Numbered from the stretch's first letter, positions 35,780 through 44,131 are shown. The stretch: 64,000 nucleotides of DNA from an uncultured Pseudomonas sp. (GCF_943846705.1 NZ_OX044366.1:62001-126000), one strand, 5' to 3'. Program-made: numbers and translations. Notes: a model not told the origin generated them from the letters alone.

Positions 35780-36232
35780 TTAGCCTTGTAACGCCTGAAT
35801 AAACTCGGCCAGCCACGGCTCGGCGTCGGTTTCCGGGGTTACGCTTTCACTGCTGTCCAGGCGCAGCATCGGCTGTACGGCAGTAATGCCCAACTCGGCA
35901 AACAACTCGCTCACCAGCTCGCCGCCACCACAGAAAGTGTCACCATAACTGGCGTCGCCCAGGGCAATCACCCCACCCGGCAGGCCGCTCCAGGCGGGCA
36001 TATGGTCACGCAAGGCGTAGTACAGCGGCTGCAGGTTATCGGGCAACTCGCCCATACCGGTGGTCGAGGTCACCGCAAGAAACGCCTCGGGGGCAAAGGC
36101 CTGAATCTCGGCCAGACTGGCCCGCGGGTTGTGCCAGGCCTCAAGGCCCGCAGCATTCAACAGACGCTCGGCGTGGCGAGCAACTTCTTCGGCGGTGCCG
36201 TATACCGAGCCGGAAAAGACGGCGATTTTCAT
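35780..36232 (-). CDS. MioC-like flavodoxin
   Basis: Small FMN-binding electron carrier of 150 residues. The phosphate-binding loop is FSGSVYGTAEEVA near residue 6, and the isoalloxazine-contacting segments are TSTTGMGELPDN and LGDASYGDTFCGGG. The start is the ATG at 36232; the longer frame from 36430 has no matching N terminus. It is divergent from the LOV gene, with about 110 bases between them. P. aeruginosa has a similar flavodoxin (PA3435, from memory) near its folX cluster, matching the neighbourhood here. Confidence 0.92.
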   Translation of the reverse strand: MKIAVFSGSVYGTAEEVARHAERLLNAAGLEAWHNPRASLAEIQAFAPEAFLAVTSTTGMGELPDNLQPLYYALRDHMPAWSGLPGGVIALGDASYGDTFCGGGELVSELFAELGITAVQPMLRLDSSESVTPETDAEPWLAEFIQALQG

Positions 36233-36344
36233 GCAAAACTCCGAAACAGACAGAAGCAAGTCGATAAGCCCGGCATTATGCCGCAAGTAGACAGCCCGCC
36301 CGGATGTTTTAGAATGCAGCGCACATAGACTGGGAAATCGCCTC

Positions 36345-36806
36345 ATGATCAACGCCAAACTGCTGCAACTGGTGATCAACGCCTCCAACGACGGCATCGT
36401 GGTTGCCGAACAGGAAGGTGACGACAACATCCTGATCTATGCCAACCCCGCCTTTGAGAAGCTCACCGGCTATACCAGTGAGGACATTCTTTATCAGGAT
36501 TGCCGCTTCCTCCAGGCCGGCGACCGCGACCAGGCAGGCCTGGACGCCATCCGCGAAGCGGTGAAAACGCAGCGCCCGTGCCGGCAGATCATCCGTAACT
36601 ACCGCAAGGACGGCAGCCCGTTCTGGAACGAGTTGTCGATCACCCCGGTGGTCAATGACGCCGACCAGCTGACCTACTACATCGGCATCCAGAAAAACGT
36701 CACCGAGCAGGTCGAGGCGCAGGAGCGCGTCAAGCTGCTGGAGGCCGAACTGGCCACACTCAAGGCCGAGCTGGCCCGGCTGCAGGCGACGACCGGCAGT
36801 AACTAA
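36345..36806 (+). CDS. Short LOV blue-light photoreceptor
   Basis: Stand-alone LOV protein of 153 residues. The flavin-binding motif contains the photoreactive cysteine C53 in YQDCRFLQAGD, followed by IIRNYRKDGSPFWNEL and YYIGIQKNVTEQV. A C-terminal helix (VKLLEAELATLKAELARL) should form a dimeric coiled coil. It matches the short LOV protein PpSB1-LOV of Pseudomonas putida, whose reactive cysteine is at the same position, from memory. It has no effector domain, so it should signal by protein contact. A MerR regulator of the class that partners such proteins lies at 39599. Confidence 0.94.
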   Translation: MINAKLLQLVINASNDGIVVAEQEGDDNILIYANPAFEKLTGYTSEDILYQDCRFLQAGDRDQAGLDAIREAVKTQRPCRQIIRNYRKDGSPFWNELSITPVVNDADQLTYYIGIQKNVTEQVEAQERVKLLEAELATLKAELARLQATTGSN

Positions 36807-36857
36807 TCCCGGCCATCGCGGTCATAGCAGCTACTGAGCTTGATATAGACCGCGACC

Positions 36858-37466
36858 ATGCAAGAACAGGCACTGCTGACCGAAGAAGAACTGGCGTTTA
36901 TTCGCCAGTTGCATCAACCCGCAACGACGGAGCAGCGCCGCCAGCCGCCCCTCGCGGCAGATATTGGCCAACAGCTCAGTGAGTTACTCGCGCACTGCGC
37001 AGTCAATGAACCCTTGAGCCTGCATGCGCACATCGCCAATCAACTCCTGACTTTTAACCTGCAGCTCAGCCAGAGCGGCAGACGCGCGCCCCAGCTGCAA
37101 CTCAGCGCCCCGCAAATTTTCGACGAAGGTGAAATCAACCGCGCCTGGCGCTCGCCCCTGCCCGAACCATTGCCGCTGCACACCCAGCAGGCGCAACCCA
37201 GCGACCTATGGATTCACCAGTTATCGATGAATGGCGCGCTGATCGAGCATCGGGCACGGCGCAAAGCGCCGAAACGCTTCCAGCTGGTAATACCGGTGGA
37301 CGAACAGACACCGATTGCCGTGACGGGGGTGTTTGTCCGTGAAACCGAGAGCGGCTTGCTGGCCTACCAACTGCACGCGCTGGATCCGCAAAGCGACGAG
37401 CAGCTGCGTCAGTTCATCTACCAGCAGCATATCCAGCAAGAACAGCGGCTAAACACAGCCAGCTGA
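36858..37466 (+). CDS. Uncharacterised protein with degenerate PilZ-like region
   Basis: A 202-residue protein with no clear family. The C-terminal half (about 115-190) has a PilZ-like pattern (LWIHQLSMNGALI, then a beta-rich VTGVFVRETESGLLAYQL), but the usual RxxxR and (D/N)xSxxG residues are incomplete, so cyclic-di-GMP binding is doubtful. The N-terminal half is helical and glutamine-rich. It follows the LOV gene by about 50 bases on the same strand and may be co-transcribed. The function is unknown. Confidence 0.7.
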   Translation: MQEQALLTEEELAFIRQLHQPATTEQRRQPPLAADIGQQLSELLAHCAVNEPLSLHAHIANQLLTFNLQLSQSGRRAPQLQLSAPQIFDEGEINRAWRSPLPEPLPLHTQQAQPSDLWIHQLSMNGALIEHRARRKAPKRFQLVIPVDEQTPIAVTGVFVRETESGLLAYQLHALDPQSDEQLRQFIYQQHIQQEQRLNTAS

Positions 37467-37497
37467 GCAGGCAACGGCTCAGTACAACCCCGCGAGC

Positions 37498-37525
37498 AAA
37501 AAAAGGCCCGCAATCAACGCGGGCC
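37498..37525 (-). terminator. Second terminator after the acyl-CoA dehydrogenase gene
   Basis: On the minus strand the stem ggcccgc/gcgggcc with a 7-base loop is followed by seven Ts. It lies behind a first terminator at 37557-37602, so the pair forms a tandem stop that also shields the convergent 36858 gene. Confidence 0.8.
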
Positions 37526-37556
37526 TAAAGTGCAGGAAGATACCTGCAGCAGGGAT

Positions 37557-37602
37557 AAAAAATCCGATAGCCGAAAGGGCGGTACACGCTGGCTATCGGA
37601 TT
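37557..37602 (-). terminator. First terminator after the acyl-CoA dehydrogenase gene
   Basis: Arms aatccgatagcc and ggctatcggatt pair perfectly over 12 bases. Reading the minus strand, the stem ends in a run of Ts. It begins 11 bases after the stop of the acyl-CoA dehydrogenase gene. Confidence 0.85.
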
Positions 37603-37613
37603 GCGCAGTCGTA

Positions 37614-39392
37614 TCAGGCGGCAAACTCCTCCTCACTGAACGCCATGAGCGTGGCTTTGCCGGCCTTAACCTCAGCCAGCAGGCTGTCGGTTTCAGTCAA
37701 AATGCGCGCCATATAAAAATCCGCAGATTTCAACTTGGCGCCGTAAAACAGGGTTTCTGTGCTGCCCGCCGCCAGCTTGGCTTTAGCCACTGCGGCCATG
37801 CGCGCCCACATCCAGGCCAGGCTGGTCAGGGCGAACAGGCGCAAGTAAGGCGTAGCAGCGGCGCCGGCTTGCTCAGGGTCTTTAATCCCTTCGCTGACAA
37901 TCCACAGGGTGGCTTGCTGCAACTGCTTGAGCGCCACGCCAACGGCAGCTGCGTGTTCGCTATCCGCATGGGCCTGGAGCCAGCGCTCAATCAACGTGAA
38001 GTAATTGCGCACCGCGCGACCGCCACCCAAGCCCAGCTTACGACCGACCAGGTCAAGCGCCTGAATACCGTTGGTGCCTTCATAGATGCGGGTAATCCGC
38101 GCATCACGCACCAGTTGCTCGATGCCCCAGTCCTCGGTGTAACCCGAACCGCCGAGCACTTGCAGGCCTTCGTTGGCGCAATTAAACCCTTCATCAGTGA
38201 GGAAGGATTTCACCACTGGGGTCAGCAGTTGCACCAGGTCAGCGGCCTGCTCACGTACCGCAGCGTCTTCATGATCATGGGCAACGTCTTCGTGCAGACC
38301 GGTGAAGTAGGCCAGGGCGCGCGCGCCCTCAATCATCACTTTCTGGCGCAGCAGCATGCGCCGCACATCGGGGTGCACGATGATCGGGTCAGCCGGCTTG
38401 TCAGCTGCTTTCGGCCCGGACAACGAGCGACTTTGCAGGCGTTCTTTGGCAAACCCCAGGCTTACCTGGTAAGCGCTCTCGGCAATGCCGAGACCCTGCA
38501 TGCCGACCATCAAACGCGCCGAGTTCATCATGGTGAACATGCACTTCAGGCCCTTGTTGGCCTCGCCGATCAACCAGCCTTGTGCACCTTCGAAATTCAT
38601 CACACAGGTGGCCGAACCCTTGATGCCCATCTTGTGCTCCAGGCCGCCACAGAAAACGCGGTTACGGCTGCCGTCTTCAAGGAACTTCGGCACCAGAAAC
38701 AGCGAGATGCCTTTGACGCTGTCCGCTGCATCCGGCAGCTTGGCCAGGACCAAGTGCAGAATATTGTCGACCAGATCGTGCTCGCCGCCGGTAATCCAAA
38801 TTTTGGTACCCGTAATGGCGTAGCTGCCATCGGCCTGCGGCACTGCACGGCTGCGGATCAGACCCAAATCAGTGCCGCACTGCGGCTCGGTCAGGCACAT
38901 GGTGCCGGTCCATTCACCACTGATCAGCTTCGGCAAGTAGCGTTCCTGCAACTCACGGACGCCGTGGGCGGTCAGTGCATTAATTGCACCGTGGGTCAGG
39001 CCTGGGTACATGCCGAGCGACAGGTTGGCCGAGCAGACCATCTCTTCAACCATCATATTCAGCACATGGGGCAAGCCTTGGCCGCCAAACGCAGGCGTGC
39101 AGGCCAAGGCTGTCCAACCACCTTCAGCAAACTGCTTATAAGCCTCACGAAAACCGTCTGGGGCCTTAACCGATTTGCTCTCGGGGTCGTACTTGCAGCC
39201 TTGCTGATCACCTGGCCCGTTCAACGGAGCCAGTACGTTCTCCGCCAACTTGGCGGCCTCTTCCAAAATGGCGCCACCGAGGTCGTCTCCGAACTCGCGC
39301 TGACTAGGCAGCGACTGCAAGGTGGCATAAGCGTCGAGCACCTCGTCAAAAACGAAACGCATGTCACGAAGGGGTGCGCGGTATTGGGTCAT
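37614..39392 (-). CDS. Acyl-CoA dehydrogenase
   Basis: Flavoenzyme of 592 residues catalysing the first oxidation of beta-oxidation. FAD- and substrate-binding blocks are visible: CLTEPQCGTDLG (about 170), KIWITGGEHDL (about 200), and the catalytic-base segment RIYEGTNGIQ, with glutamate near residue 437. The extended C-terminal helical domain (about 470-592) marks the long ACAD subfamily common in pseudomonads. It lies downstream of the MerR gene on the same strand, with a 206-base gap that contains four TATACA/TGTATA half sites, so control by that regulator is plausible. The ATG at 39392 has a gagga site. Confidence 0.95.
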   Translation of the reverse strand: MTQYRAPLRDMRFVFDEVLDAYATLQSLPSQREFGDDLGGAILEEAAKLAENVLAPLNGPGDQQGCKYDPESKSVKAPDGFREAYKQFAEGGWTALACTPAFGGQGLPHVLNMMVEEMVCSANLSLGMYPGLTHGAINALTAHGVRELQERYLPKLISGEWTGTMCLTEPQCGTDLGLIRSRAVPQADGSYAITGTKIWITGGEHDLVDNILHLVLAKLPDAADSVKGISLFLVPKFLEDGSRNRVFCGGLEHKMGIKGSATCVMNFEGAQGWLIGEANKGLKCMFTMMNSARLMVGMQGLGIAESAYQVSLGFAKERLQSRSLSGPKAADKPADPIIVHPDVRRMLLRQKVMIEGARALAYFTGLHEDVAHDHEDAAVREQAADLVQLLTPVVKSFLTDEGFNCANEGLQVLGGSGYTEDWGIEQLVRDARITRIYEGTNGIQALDLVGRKLGLGGGRAVRNYFTLIERWLQAHADSEHAAAVGVALKQLQQATLWIVSEGIKDPEQAGAAATPYLRLFALTSLAWMWARMAAVAKAKLAAGSTETLFYGAKLKSADFYMARILTETDSLLAEVKAGKATLMAFSEEEFAA

Positions 39393-39405
39393 GTGGCTGA
39401 GTCCT

Positions 39406-39464
39406 CAAGCTATACAAGTGGATACAAGCTATACACAAACTTAAAATGTATAACTTTTGTATAG
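39406..39464. promoter_or_regulatory. Cluster of TATACA/TGTATA half sites
   Basis: Four half sites occur: TATACA at 39411-39416 and 39430-39435 (within an exact 11-base repeat caagctataca, 19 bases apart), and TGTATA at 39447-39452 and 39458-39463. They precede the acyl-CoA dehydrogenase gene and follow the MerR gene. Similar half sites occur at 40609-40631 and 41378-41402. Binding by the 39599 MerR product is inferred. Confidence 0.6.
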
Positions 39465-39598
39465 CTAAAAGCTGCGGATAGCAAGCCTTTCCTGTACAGG
39501 CCGTACAACTAATTGAAATCAACAGCCAATCGCAGGCGCACGAAAACCCGCGCTGCAGATGCGCAGCGGCGCTATTCAGAGAGGATTAATCAGCGCAA

Positions 39599-40552
39599 CT
39601 AGGTATCCAGATGCCCAGCCAGAAATTGCTGCAAACGACGCTGCATCAAGCGTCCTTCATTACCCAAGCAGGCAATCGGCGAACCACTGAGGCTTTCCTC
39701 GGCCAAATCCGCACCATCACCGGCCATCACCAGCGGGCAATTCAGCGCCAGCGCCAGGCGCGTCAGCACCTTGGGCAAGTCATCGCTGGGCGGCTGATTA
39801 GAGAACAACACGAGGGCCTGGGGCTGCATTTTTTCACAGATCAGGGTCAGTTCTTCGAGTGGCTGACCGAGCCCGAGCACACTGACGGCGGTGTCTGCGC
39901 TGCTGAGCAGCAACCCGGCCACCAGTAGTTCCAGCTCACGGCAATGGCCCGACAATGCCGCCAGCAGTACCCGCTCTTCAACTTGCGCACGCAGCACCTG
40001 CAGGCGCTGTAACGTGCGGGCACGCAGGAAAGTGTCGAAGAACAACCACTCACTGGTCTGACCGTATTCGTCCTGACGCAGTAACAGCTCTTGCCACAGC
40101 GGCATAAGGATGTCTTGAAACACCACGGGCAACGGATAACTGGAGAAAATCTGCCCGTACAGGCGATCCAGGCGTACCTCATCGAAGGCACTGATGGCGC
40201 GGCGTAGCTGAGTTTGCCACTCGCCCCACTCGCTGGCGCTGACTTCTTCATACACCGGTGAACTGGCAGACTTGATCGAGCTGCTTTTGGCGAGAATCTT
40301 GCCAACCTTGCTCACTGCCACGCCGCGCTCAATCCACGCCAGGATGCTGCGCACCGACTCGATATCCACCTGCGAATACAGGCGATGACCGCTCTCGGTG
40401 CGGGTTGGCTGGATCAGCCCATAGCGTCGCTCCCAAGCCCGCAGGGTTACTGGGTTGACGCCCGTCAGGCGCGCCACCTCACGAATAGGAAATAACTCTT
40501 CCTGCTTGAGGGCACTCGAAACCAGAGACGACGCACCAACGAGATCGGACAT
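39599..40552 (-). CDS. MerR-family regulator, LitR/CarH-like without B12 motif
   Basis: Regulator of 317 residues with an N-terminal MerR helix-turn-helix (about 20-90: FPIREVARLTGVNPVTLRAW, then GHRLYS) and a C-terminal region laid out like the cobalamin-binding part of CarH/LitR. The ExHxxH histidine motif that binds B12 is missing (the matching stretch reads EWLFFDTFLRARTLQ), which fits the class II LitR group. In P. putida such regulators answer to light through short LOV proteins (from memory). A LOV gene lies 2.8 kb away. It is divergent from the DCC gene, with a 23-bp dyad between them. Confidence 0.88.
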   Translation of the reverse strand: MSDLVGASSLVSSALKQEELFPIREVARLTGVNPVTLRAWERRYGLIQPTRTESGHRLYSQVDIESVRSILAWIERGVAVSKVGKILAKSSSIKSASSPVYEEVSASEWGEWQTQLRRAISAFDEVRLDRLYGQIFSSYPLPVVFQDILMPLWQELLLRQDEYGQTSEWLFFDTFLRARTLQRLQVLRAQVEERVLLAALSGHCRELELLVAGLLLSSADTAVSVLGLGQPLEELTLICEKMQPQALVLFSNQPPSDDLPKVLTRLALALNCPLVMAGDGADLAEESLSGSPIACLGNEGRLMQRRLQQFLAGHLDT

Positions 40553-40608
40553 GGGCTGCTATCACAGAAAAATGTTGCGCGCATTGTAACTCAGCTATTT
40601 AGCGCATA

Positions 40609-40631
40609 CTTTGTACAATACCTATACAAAG
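40609..40631. promoter_or_regulatory. MerR-type operator between the regulator and DCC genes
   Basis: A 23-base dyad with perfect arms ctttgta and tacaaag and a 9-base centre. It contains TGTACA and TATACA cores 11 bases apart. It lies in the divergent promoter region, 10 bases before the DCC start. Autoregulation and control of the DCC gene are inferred. Confidence 0.65.
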
Positions 40632-40640
40632 ACATGGACA

Positions 40641-41063
40641 ATGAATAAGCAACCGCAATGGCCCCTGACCCTTTATTACGATGGCGACTGCCCACTCTGC
40701 GCTCGGGAGATTCAACTGTTGCGCAAGCGTGCCAGCACCGAGCGACTAAGCCTGATCGATATCAGCCGCAATGACTTTCTGGCTGACGCCACCGGACACA
40801 CTAAACAAACACTGCAAAACCGCCTGCACGCACGCTTTGCCGACGGCCAGTGGGTCACCGGCCTGGATGCCACGTTGTGGAGTTGGCGCGCCGCCGGCCT
40901 TGACCGCTGGACTGCACCGCTAACCTGGCCGGCACTGCGCCCCTTGCTGGAGCTGGGTTACCGACTGTTCTGCCACTTGCGCCCACACCTCAACTGGCTG
41001 CCGCACCCAGATGGCAGCCAGCGCTGCACCGACAAGCAGTGCGACAACCCGCACCCGCGCTAA
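40641..41063 (+). CDS. DCC-family (DUF393) thiol-disulfide oxidoreductase-like protein
   Basis: A 140-residue protein with the family signature YYDGDCPLC near the N terminus (C17, C20), a thioredoxin-like CxxC site. The later part is rich in tryptophan and arginine. DCC proteins are predicted redox proteins without a settled role. The ATG at 40641 was preferred to the TTG frame start at 40611, which lies inside the operator. It is divergent from the MerR gene and probably under its control. Confidence 0.86.
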   Translation: MNKQPQWPLTLYYDGDCPLCAREIQLLRKRASTERLSLIDISRNDFLADATGHTKQTLQNRLHARFADGQWVTGLDATLWSWRAAGLDRWTAPLTWPALRPLLELGYRLFCHLRPHLNWLPHPDGSQRCTDKQCDNPHPR

Positions 41064-41068
41064 GCACA

Positions 41069-41365
41069 TCACCTGAGCACGAGCCACTGCCCAGAGTCAG
41101 GTTCAAGCAGGTGTGGCCGGCCGATGATTTCATCGTGGCTTTGCGTTTGCAGCAATAACACCTGACGCACGCCGCAACGGCGCAGGCGGGCTTTGAGCAG
41201 CGCCAGCTCAGGCCATAGCGCACGCCCTGGCGCATACTCCACAGTACGCAAACCACCAGCACGAGTAACCACCTGCACCTTGTACCCGCAGCAGCGCAGC
41301 GCCAGCACCTCGACACGGCTTACCCGCCCACACAGCACTGCAATGCTCAATTGCCAAGGTTTCAT
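41069..41365 (-). CDS. DUF6482-like conserved protein
   Basis: A 98-residue protein of unknown function. The pattern VEVLALRCCGYKVQV, then LLLQTQSHDEIIGRP, matches a pseudomonad-restricted family of small proteins (DUF6482, from memory). Several cysteines are present. Its 3' end faces the DCC gene with a 5-base gap. It is divergent from the folM operon, with TGTACA repeats 13-37 bases upstream of its start, so it may belong to the same regulon. Confidence 0.65.
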   Translation of the reverse strand: MKPWQLSIAVLCGRVSRVEVLALRCCGYKVQVVTRAGGLRTVEYAPGRALWPELALLKARLRRCGVRQVLLLQTQSHDEIIGRPHLLEPDSGQWLVLR

Positions 41366-41377
41366 GGCGCCCACACT

Positions 41378-41402
41378 TGTACAAGAAAACCTCTCTTGTA
41401 CA
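41378..41402. promoter_or_regulatory. Paired TGTACA sites in the DUF6482/folM gap
   Basis: Two ttgtaca copies occur with TGTACA cores at 41378-41383 and 41397-41402, 19 bases apart. The spacing matches the direct repeat at 39411/39430. A MerR-family operator is likely, by analogy with the sites beside the MerR gene. Confidence 0.6.
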
Positions 41403-41446
41403 CGATAAAAACAATTTTATTCAGCGCGACTTGCGAAAAAATAGCG

Positions 41447-41599
41447 ATGCAGCTCAATGAAATAGGCCAACACCCGGTAAATACTCCAGTACCCGCACGG
41501 GACGCATGGTTGTACAAAGCGCATTGCTGGTATAACTTTGATTCTGGTTCAGTCGAGGCCACGCCTTACTGGTCAGGTATCCCGGCGCAGCGTCGCTGA
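41447..41599 (+). CDS. Possible small protein upstream of folM
   Basis: A 50-residue frame beginning MQLNEIGQHPVNTPV, with several aromatic residues (WLYKAHCWYNF) and no recognised family. No good ribosome site was seen. It runs across the likely folM promoter (41510-41536), which argues against it or suggests a leader role. Confidence 0.25.
   Translation: MQLNEIGQHPVNTPVPARDAWLYKAHCWYNFDSGSVEATPYWSGIPAQRR
41510..41536 (+). promoter_or_regulatory. Candidate folM operon promoter
   Basis: A ttgtac element (41510-41515) overlaps a TGTACA half site and is followed 15 bases later by tggtataac, an extended -10-like box. It lies about 95 bases before the folM start. The overlap with the half site suggests regulation by the MerR protein. 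Confidence 0.45.
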
Positions 41600-41628
41600 A
41601 CCCACCCTAATTATTCTGCGAGTCGACC

Positions 41629-42339
41629 ATGAGCGTCAGCGCCGCCCCCATTCTGATCACCGGCGCCAGCCAGCGCCTCGGCCTGTATTGCGCCGAACGT
41701 CTGCTCGAAGACGGCCACTCGCTGATCGTCACCTACCGCAGCGAGCGCGAAGGTATCCAGCGCCTCCAGCAACGGGGCGCTCTGGCGCTGCCCGCGGACT
41801 TTTCCAGCGAAGCCGGCATCCTGACGTTTATCCAACAATTGAAACAGCACACCGACAGCCTGCGCGCCATCGTACACAACGCTTCCGACTGGCTGGTTGA
41901 AGCGCCGGGCGCTGAAGCCGAGGCCTTTACCCAACTGTTCAATGTGCACATGCTCGCGCCGTACTTGATCAACCTGCATTGCCAGGCGCTGCTTGAGCGC
42001 TCAACACCGGCCGACATCATCCACATCAGCGATGACGTCGCGCGCAAAGGCAGCGCCAACCGCCCAGCCTATTGCGCCAGCAAAGCCGGGCTGGACAGCC
42101 TGACCCTGTCGTTTGCCGCCCGCTTCGCTCCGCGGATCAAGGTCAACGGCATTGCCCCCGCGCTGATCATGTTCAAGCCGGACGATGACGCTGACTACCG
42201 CAGCAAAACCCTGAAAAAATCGGCACTGGGCATCGAACCCGGGCCACTGGTGATATACCAAAGCTTGCGCTACCTGCTGGATAACCCTTACGTCACCGGC
42301 ACCACACTGACTGTCAACGGCGGCCGCCACCTCAAATGA
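41629..42339 (+). CDS. folM: Dihydromonapterin reductase FolM
   Basis: SDR-family pterin reductase of 236 residues that reduces dihydromonapterin to tetrahydromonapterin. The NADPH site is [17 protein letters not shown], with NNAG replaced by HNASDW as in the FolM/PTR1 type. The catalytic pair lies in [11 protein letters not shown] and the C terminus reads [13 protein letters not shown]. It is the first gene of the folM-folE-folX operon. All three products lead to tetrahydromonapterin, the cofactor of phenylalanine hydroxylase in pseudomonads. The gap to folE is 23 bases. Confidence 0.9.
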   Translation: MSVSAAPILITGASQRLGLYCAERLLEDGHSLIVTYRSEREGIQRLQQRGALALPADFSSEAGILTFIQQLKQHTDSLRAIVHNASDWLVEAPGAEAEAFTQLFNVHMLAPYLINLHCQALLERSTPADIIHISDDVARKGSANRPAYCASKAGLDSLTLSFAARFAPRIKVNGIAPALIMFKPDDDADYRSKTLKKSALGIEPGPLVIYQSLRYLLDNPYVTGTTLTVNGGRHLK

Positions 42340-42362
42340 ACCCGGTCGCGAGGACCTTTGCT

Positions 42363-42923
42363 ATGAGCCAGGAAATGAATAATCACTACCGCGAAATTAT
42401 TCTCGGTGTCGGTGAAAACCCAGAGCGCGAGGGCCTGCTGGACACGCCCAAGCGCGCCGCCAAAGCCATGCAGTACCTGTGCAACGGCTACCACAAGAGC
42501 CTGGAAGAAGTGGTCAACGGCGCGCTGTTCGAGTCGGACAACGACGAGATGGTGATCGTCCGCGATATCGAGCTCTACTCGCTGTGCGAGCACCACATGC
42601 TGCCGTTTATCGGCAAGGCCCACGTGGCCTACATTCCCACCGGCAAGGTGCTCGGCCTGTCCAAGATCGCGCGTATCGTCGACATGTTCGCCCGCCGCCT
42701 GCAGATTCAGGAGAACCTCACCAAGCAAGTCGCCGATGCGATCCAGCAGGTCACCAGCGCGGCTGGCGTGGCGGTGGTCATCGAAGCCCAGCACATGTGC
42801 ATGATGATGCGTGGCGTGGAAAAGCAGAATTCGGTGATGACCTCCTCGGTCATGCTTGGAGCCTTCCGTGAATCCTGCAACACTCGCCATGAATTCCTAC
42901 AACTGATCGGACGGAGCAAGTAA
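42363..42923 (+). CDS. folE: GTP cyclohydrolase I (type IA)
   Basis: Enzyme of 186 residues that turns GTP into dihydroneopterin triphosphate, the first step of pterin and folate synthesis. Zinc ligands are in LCEHHMLPF and HMCMMMRGV. The conserved [15 protein letters not shown] block and [13 protein letters not shown] fit the family. The ATG at 42363 has a gagga site; the 42336 frame start overlaps folM and is less likely. The stop overlaps the folX start by one base. Confidence 0.95.
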   Translation: MSQEMNNHYREIILGVGENPEREGLLDTPKRAAKAMQYLCNGYHKSLEEVVNGALFESDNDEMVIVRDIELYSLCEHHMLPFIGKAHVAYIPTGKVLGLSKIARIVDMFARRLQIQENLTKQVADAIQQVTSAAGVAVVIEAQHMCMMMRGVEKQNSVMTSSVMLGAFRESCNTRHEFLQLIGRSK

Positions 42924-43294
42924 TGCCGCGACTGGAACCTGGGATGGCGCGCATCCGCGTCAAAGACCTGCGCCTGCGCACCTACATTGGCATCAAGGAA
43001 GAGGAGATCAACAACAAGCAAGACGTGCTGATCAACCTGACCATCCTCTACCCCGTCGCTGATGCCGTGCGCGACAACGACATCGACCACGCGCTGAATT
43101 ACCGCACCATCACCAAGGCGGTGATTCACCACGTCGAAGAAAACCGCTTCGCCTTGCTGGAGCGCATGACCCAGGAGATTCTTGACCTGGTGATGGCCAA
43201 CTCCGCGGTGCGCTACGCCGAAGTGGAGGTCGACAAACTACACGCCCTGCGCTTTGCCGAGTCGGTGTCGATCACCCTCGCCGGACACCGCTAG
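42923..43294 (+). CDS. folX: Dihydroneopterin triphosphate 2'-epimerase
   Basis: Small enzyme of 123 residues of the FolB/FolX fold that epimerises dihydroneopterin triphosphate to the monapterin form. Characteristic segments are [27 protein letters not shown] and [17 protein letters not shown]. The start (taatg overlap with folE) indicates coupled translation. FolX with FolM in one operon favours FolX over FolB. Confidence 0.93.
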   Translation: MPRLEPGMARIRVKDLRLRTYIGIKEEEINNKQDVLINLTILYPVADAVRDNDIDHALNYRTITKAVIHHVEENRFALLERMTQEILDLVMANSAVRYAEVEVDKLHALRFAESVSITLAGHR

Positions 43295-43423
43295 AGCCGT
43301 TTTAAACATCGACTCGCACACTTCCCGGCGCGCCCTGCGCCGGGGCAGTTGCCGTTGCCGCCAGGCCGGCAGGCTTCTATCATCGCCACACGCCTCCCCT
43401 GCCTGTTTACAGAGAGCATCGCC

Positions 43424-43717
43424 ATGACCGATCAAGAACGCCTCGAACTTGAAGCCGCCGCTTTTCGCAGCCTGGTTCATCATCTGCGCTCACGCCCGGA
43501 TGTGCAGAACATCGACATGATGAACCTCACCGGCTTCTGCCGTAACTGCCTGTCCAAGTGGTTCAAGGCCGCCGCCGATGACACCGGCGTCGCCATCTCC
43601 ATGGATGAAGCGCGCACAGAGATTTACGGCATGCCGTATGCCGAGTGGAAGAGCAAATATCAGAAGGAAGCCAGCGCCGAACAGCAAGCGGCCTTCGCCA
43701 AAGGAAAAGACGCATGA
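43424..43717 (+). CDS. DUF1244 family protein
   Basis: A 97-residue protein of the DUF1244 family. The conserved centre is IDMMNLTGFCRNCLSKWF, with a CxxC pair that could bind metal, followed by MDEARTEIYGMPYAEWK. The function is unknown. It overlaps the HopJ-family gene by 4 bases (atga), so the two are co-translated. The start at 43424 is the ATG in front of the conserved region. Confidence 0.9.
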   Translation: MTDQERLELEAAAFRSLVHHLRSRPDVQNIDMMNLTGFCRNCLSKWFKAAADDTGVAISMDEARTEIYGMPYAEWKSKYQKEASAEQQAAFAKGKDA

Positions 43718-44058
43718 CTGCCCTGAGCGAGTTTCGCGCCAAGCTGCGCAGCGAACACTTCACCTTCGCCGAAACCCTGGCGTTTATTGCCGAGCACTAC
43801 CACTACCAGCCCAGTACCTTTTGCAATGGCGCAGTAGAAAACCCCGCGGGGCAGAACGAAGGCTCGTGCAAAACTCTCGGCCTGGCGCTGCTTGAAGGCC
43901 TGAGCCTGGAAGAAACCCTGCAGTGTTTCGGCGAGCACTACCGCAGCGTGCTGGCCACCCCGAGCGGCAGTGACCACGGTAATATCCGCGCACTGATGGA
44001 CACCGGCCTGGCCGGCGTACGCTTCGAGCAACCCTCGCTGCAGCGCAACGACAGCTAA
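43714..44058 (+). CDS. HopJ-family protein
   Basis: A 114-residue protein of the HopJ type III effector family (FAETLAFIAEHYHYQPSTFC, then GSCKTLGLALLEGLS and HGNIRALMDTGLAGVRF). The family name comes from a Pseudomonas syringae effector screen, but members are widespread in bacteria without type III secretion. A housekeeping role is more likely here. No hrp box or secretion genes are near. It is coupled to the DUF1244 gene. Confidence 0.88.
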   Translation: MTALSEFRAKLRSEHFTFAETLAFIAEHYHYQPSTFCNGAVENPAGQNEGSCKTLGLALLEGLSLEETLQCFGEHYRSVLATPSGSDHGNIRALMDTGLAGVRFEQPSLQRNDS

Positions 44059-44102
44059 GCCAGCCGCGCCGCGAAACGCCGCACCTGACGCAGTCGGACA
44101 AC

Positions 44103-44131
44103 AAAAAGCCTCGATTAAATCGAGGCTTTTT
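44103..44131. terminator. Bidirectional terminator
   Basis: The arms aaaaagcctcgatt and aatcgaggcttttt are perfectly complementary, with A and T runs on both sides. It lies between the 3' ends of the HopJ-family gene (+) and trxB (-), and can stop both transcripts. Confidence 0.92.

Noticed and set aside
37530..39464. 644-codon plus-strand frame opposite the acyl-CoA dehydrogenase gene
   Set aside because: It is a shadow of a well-supported gene and runs through two minus-strand terminators.
43714..44058. Idea that the HopJ-family gene marks a type III secretion locus
   Set aside because: No hrp box, chaperone or secretion genes are nearby, and the gene is coupled to a DUF1244 gene in core DNA.
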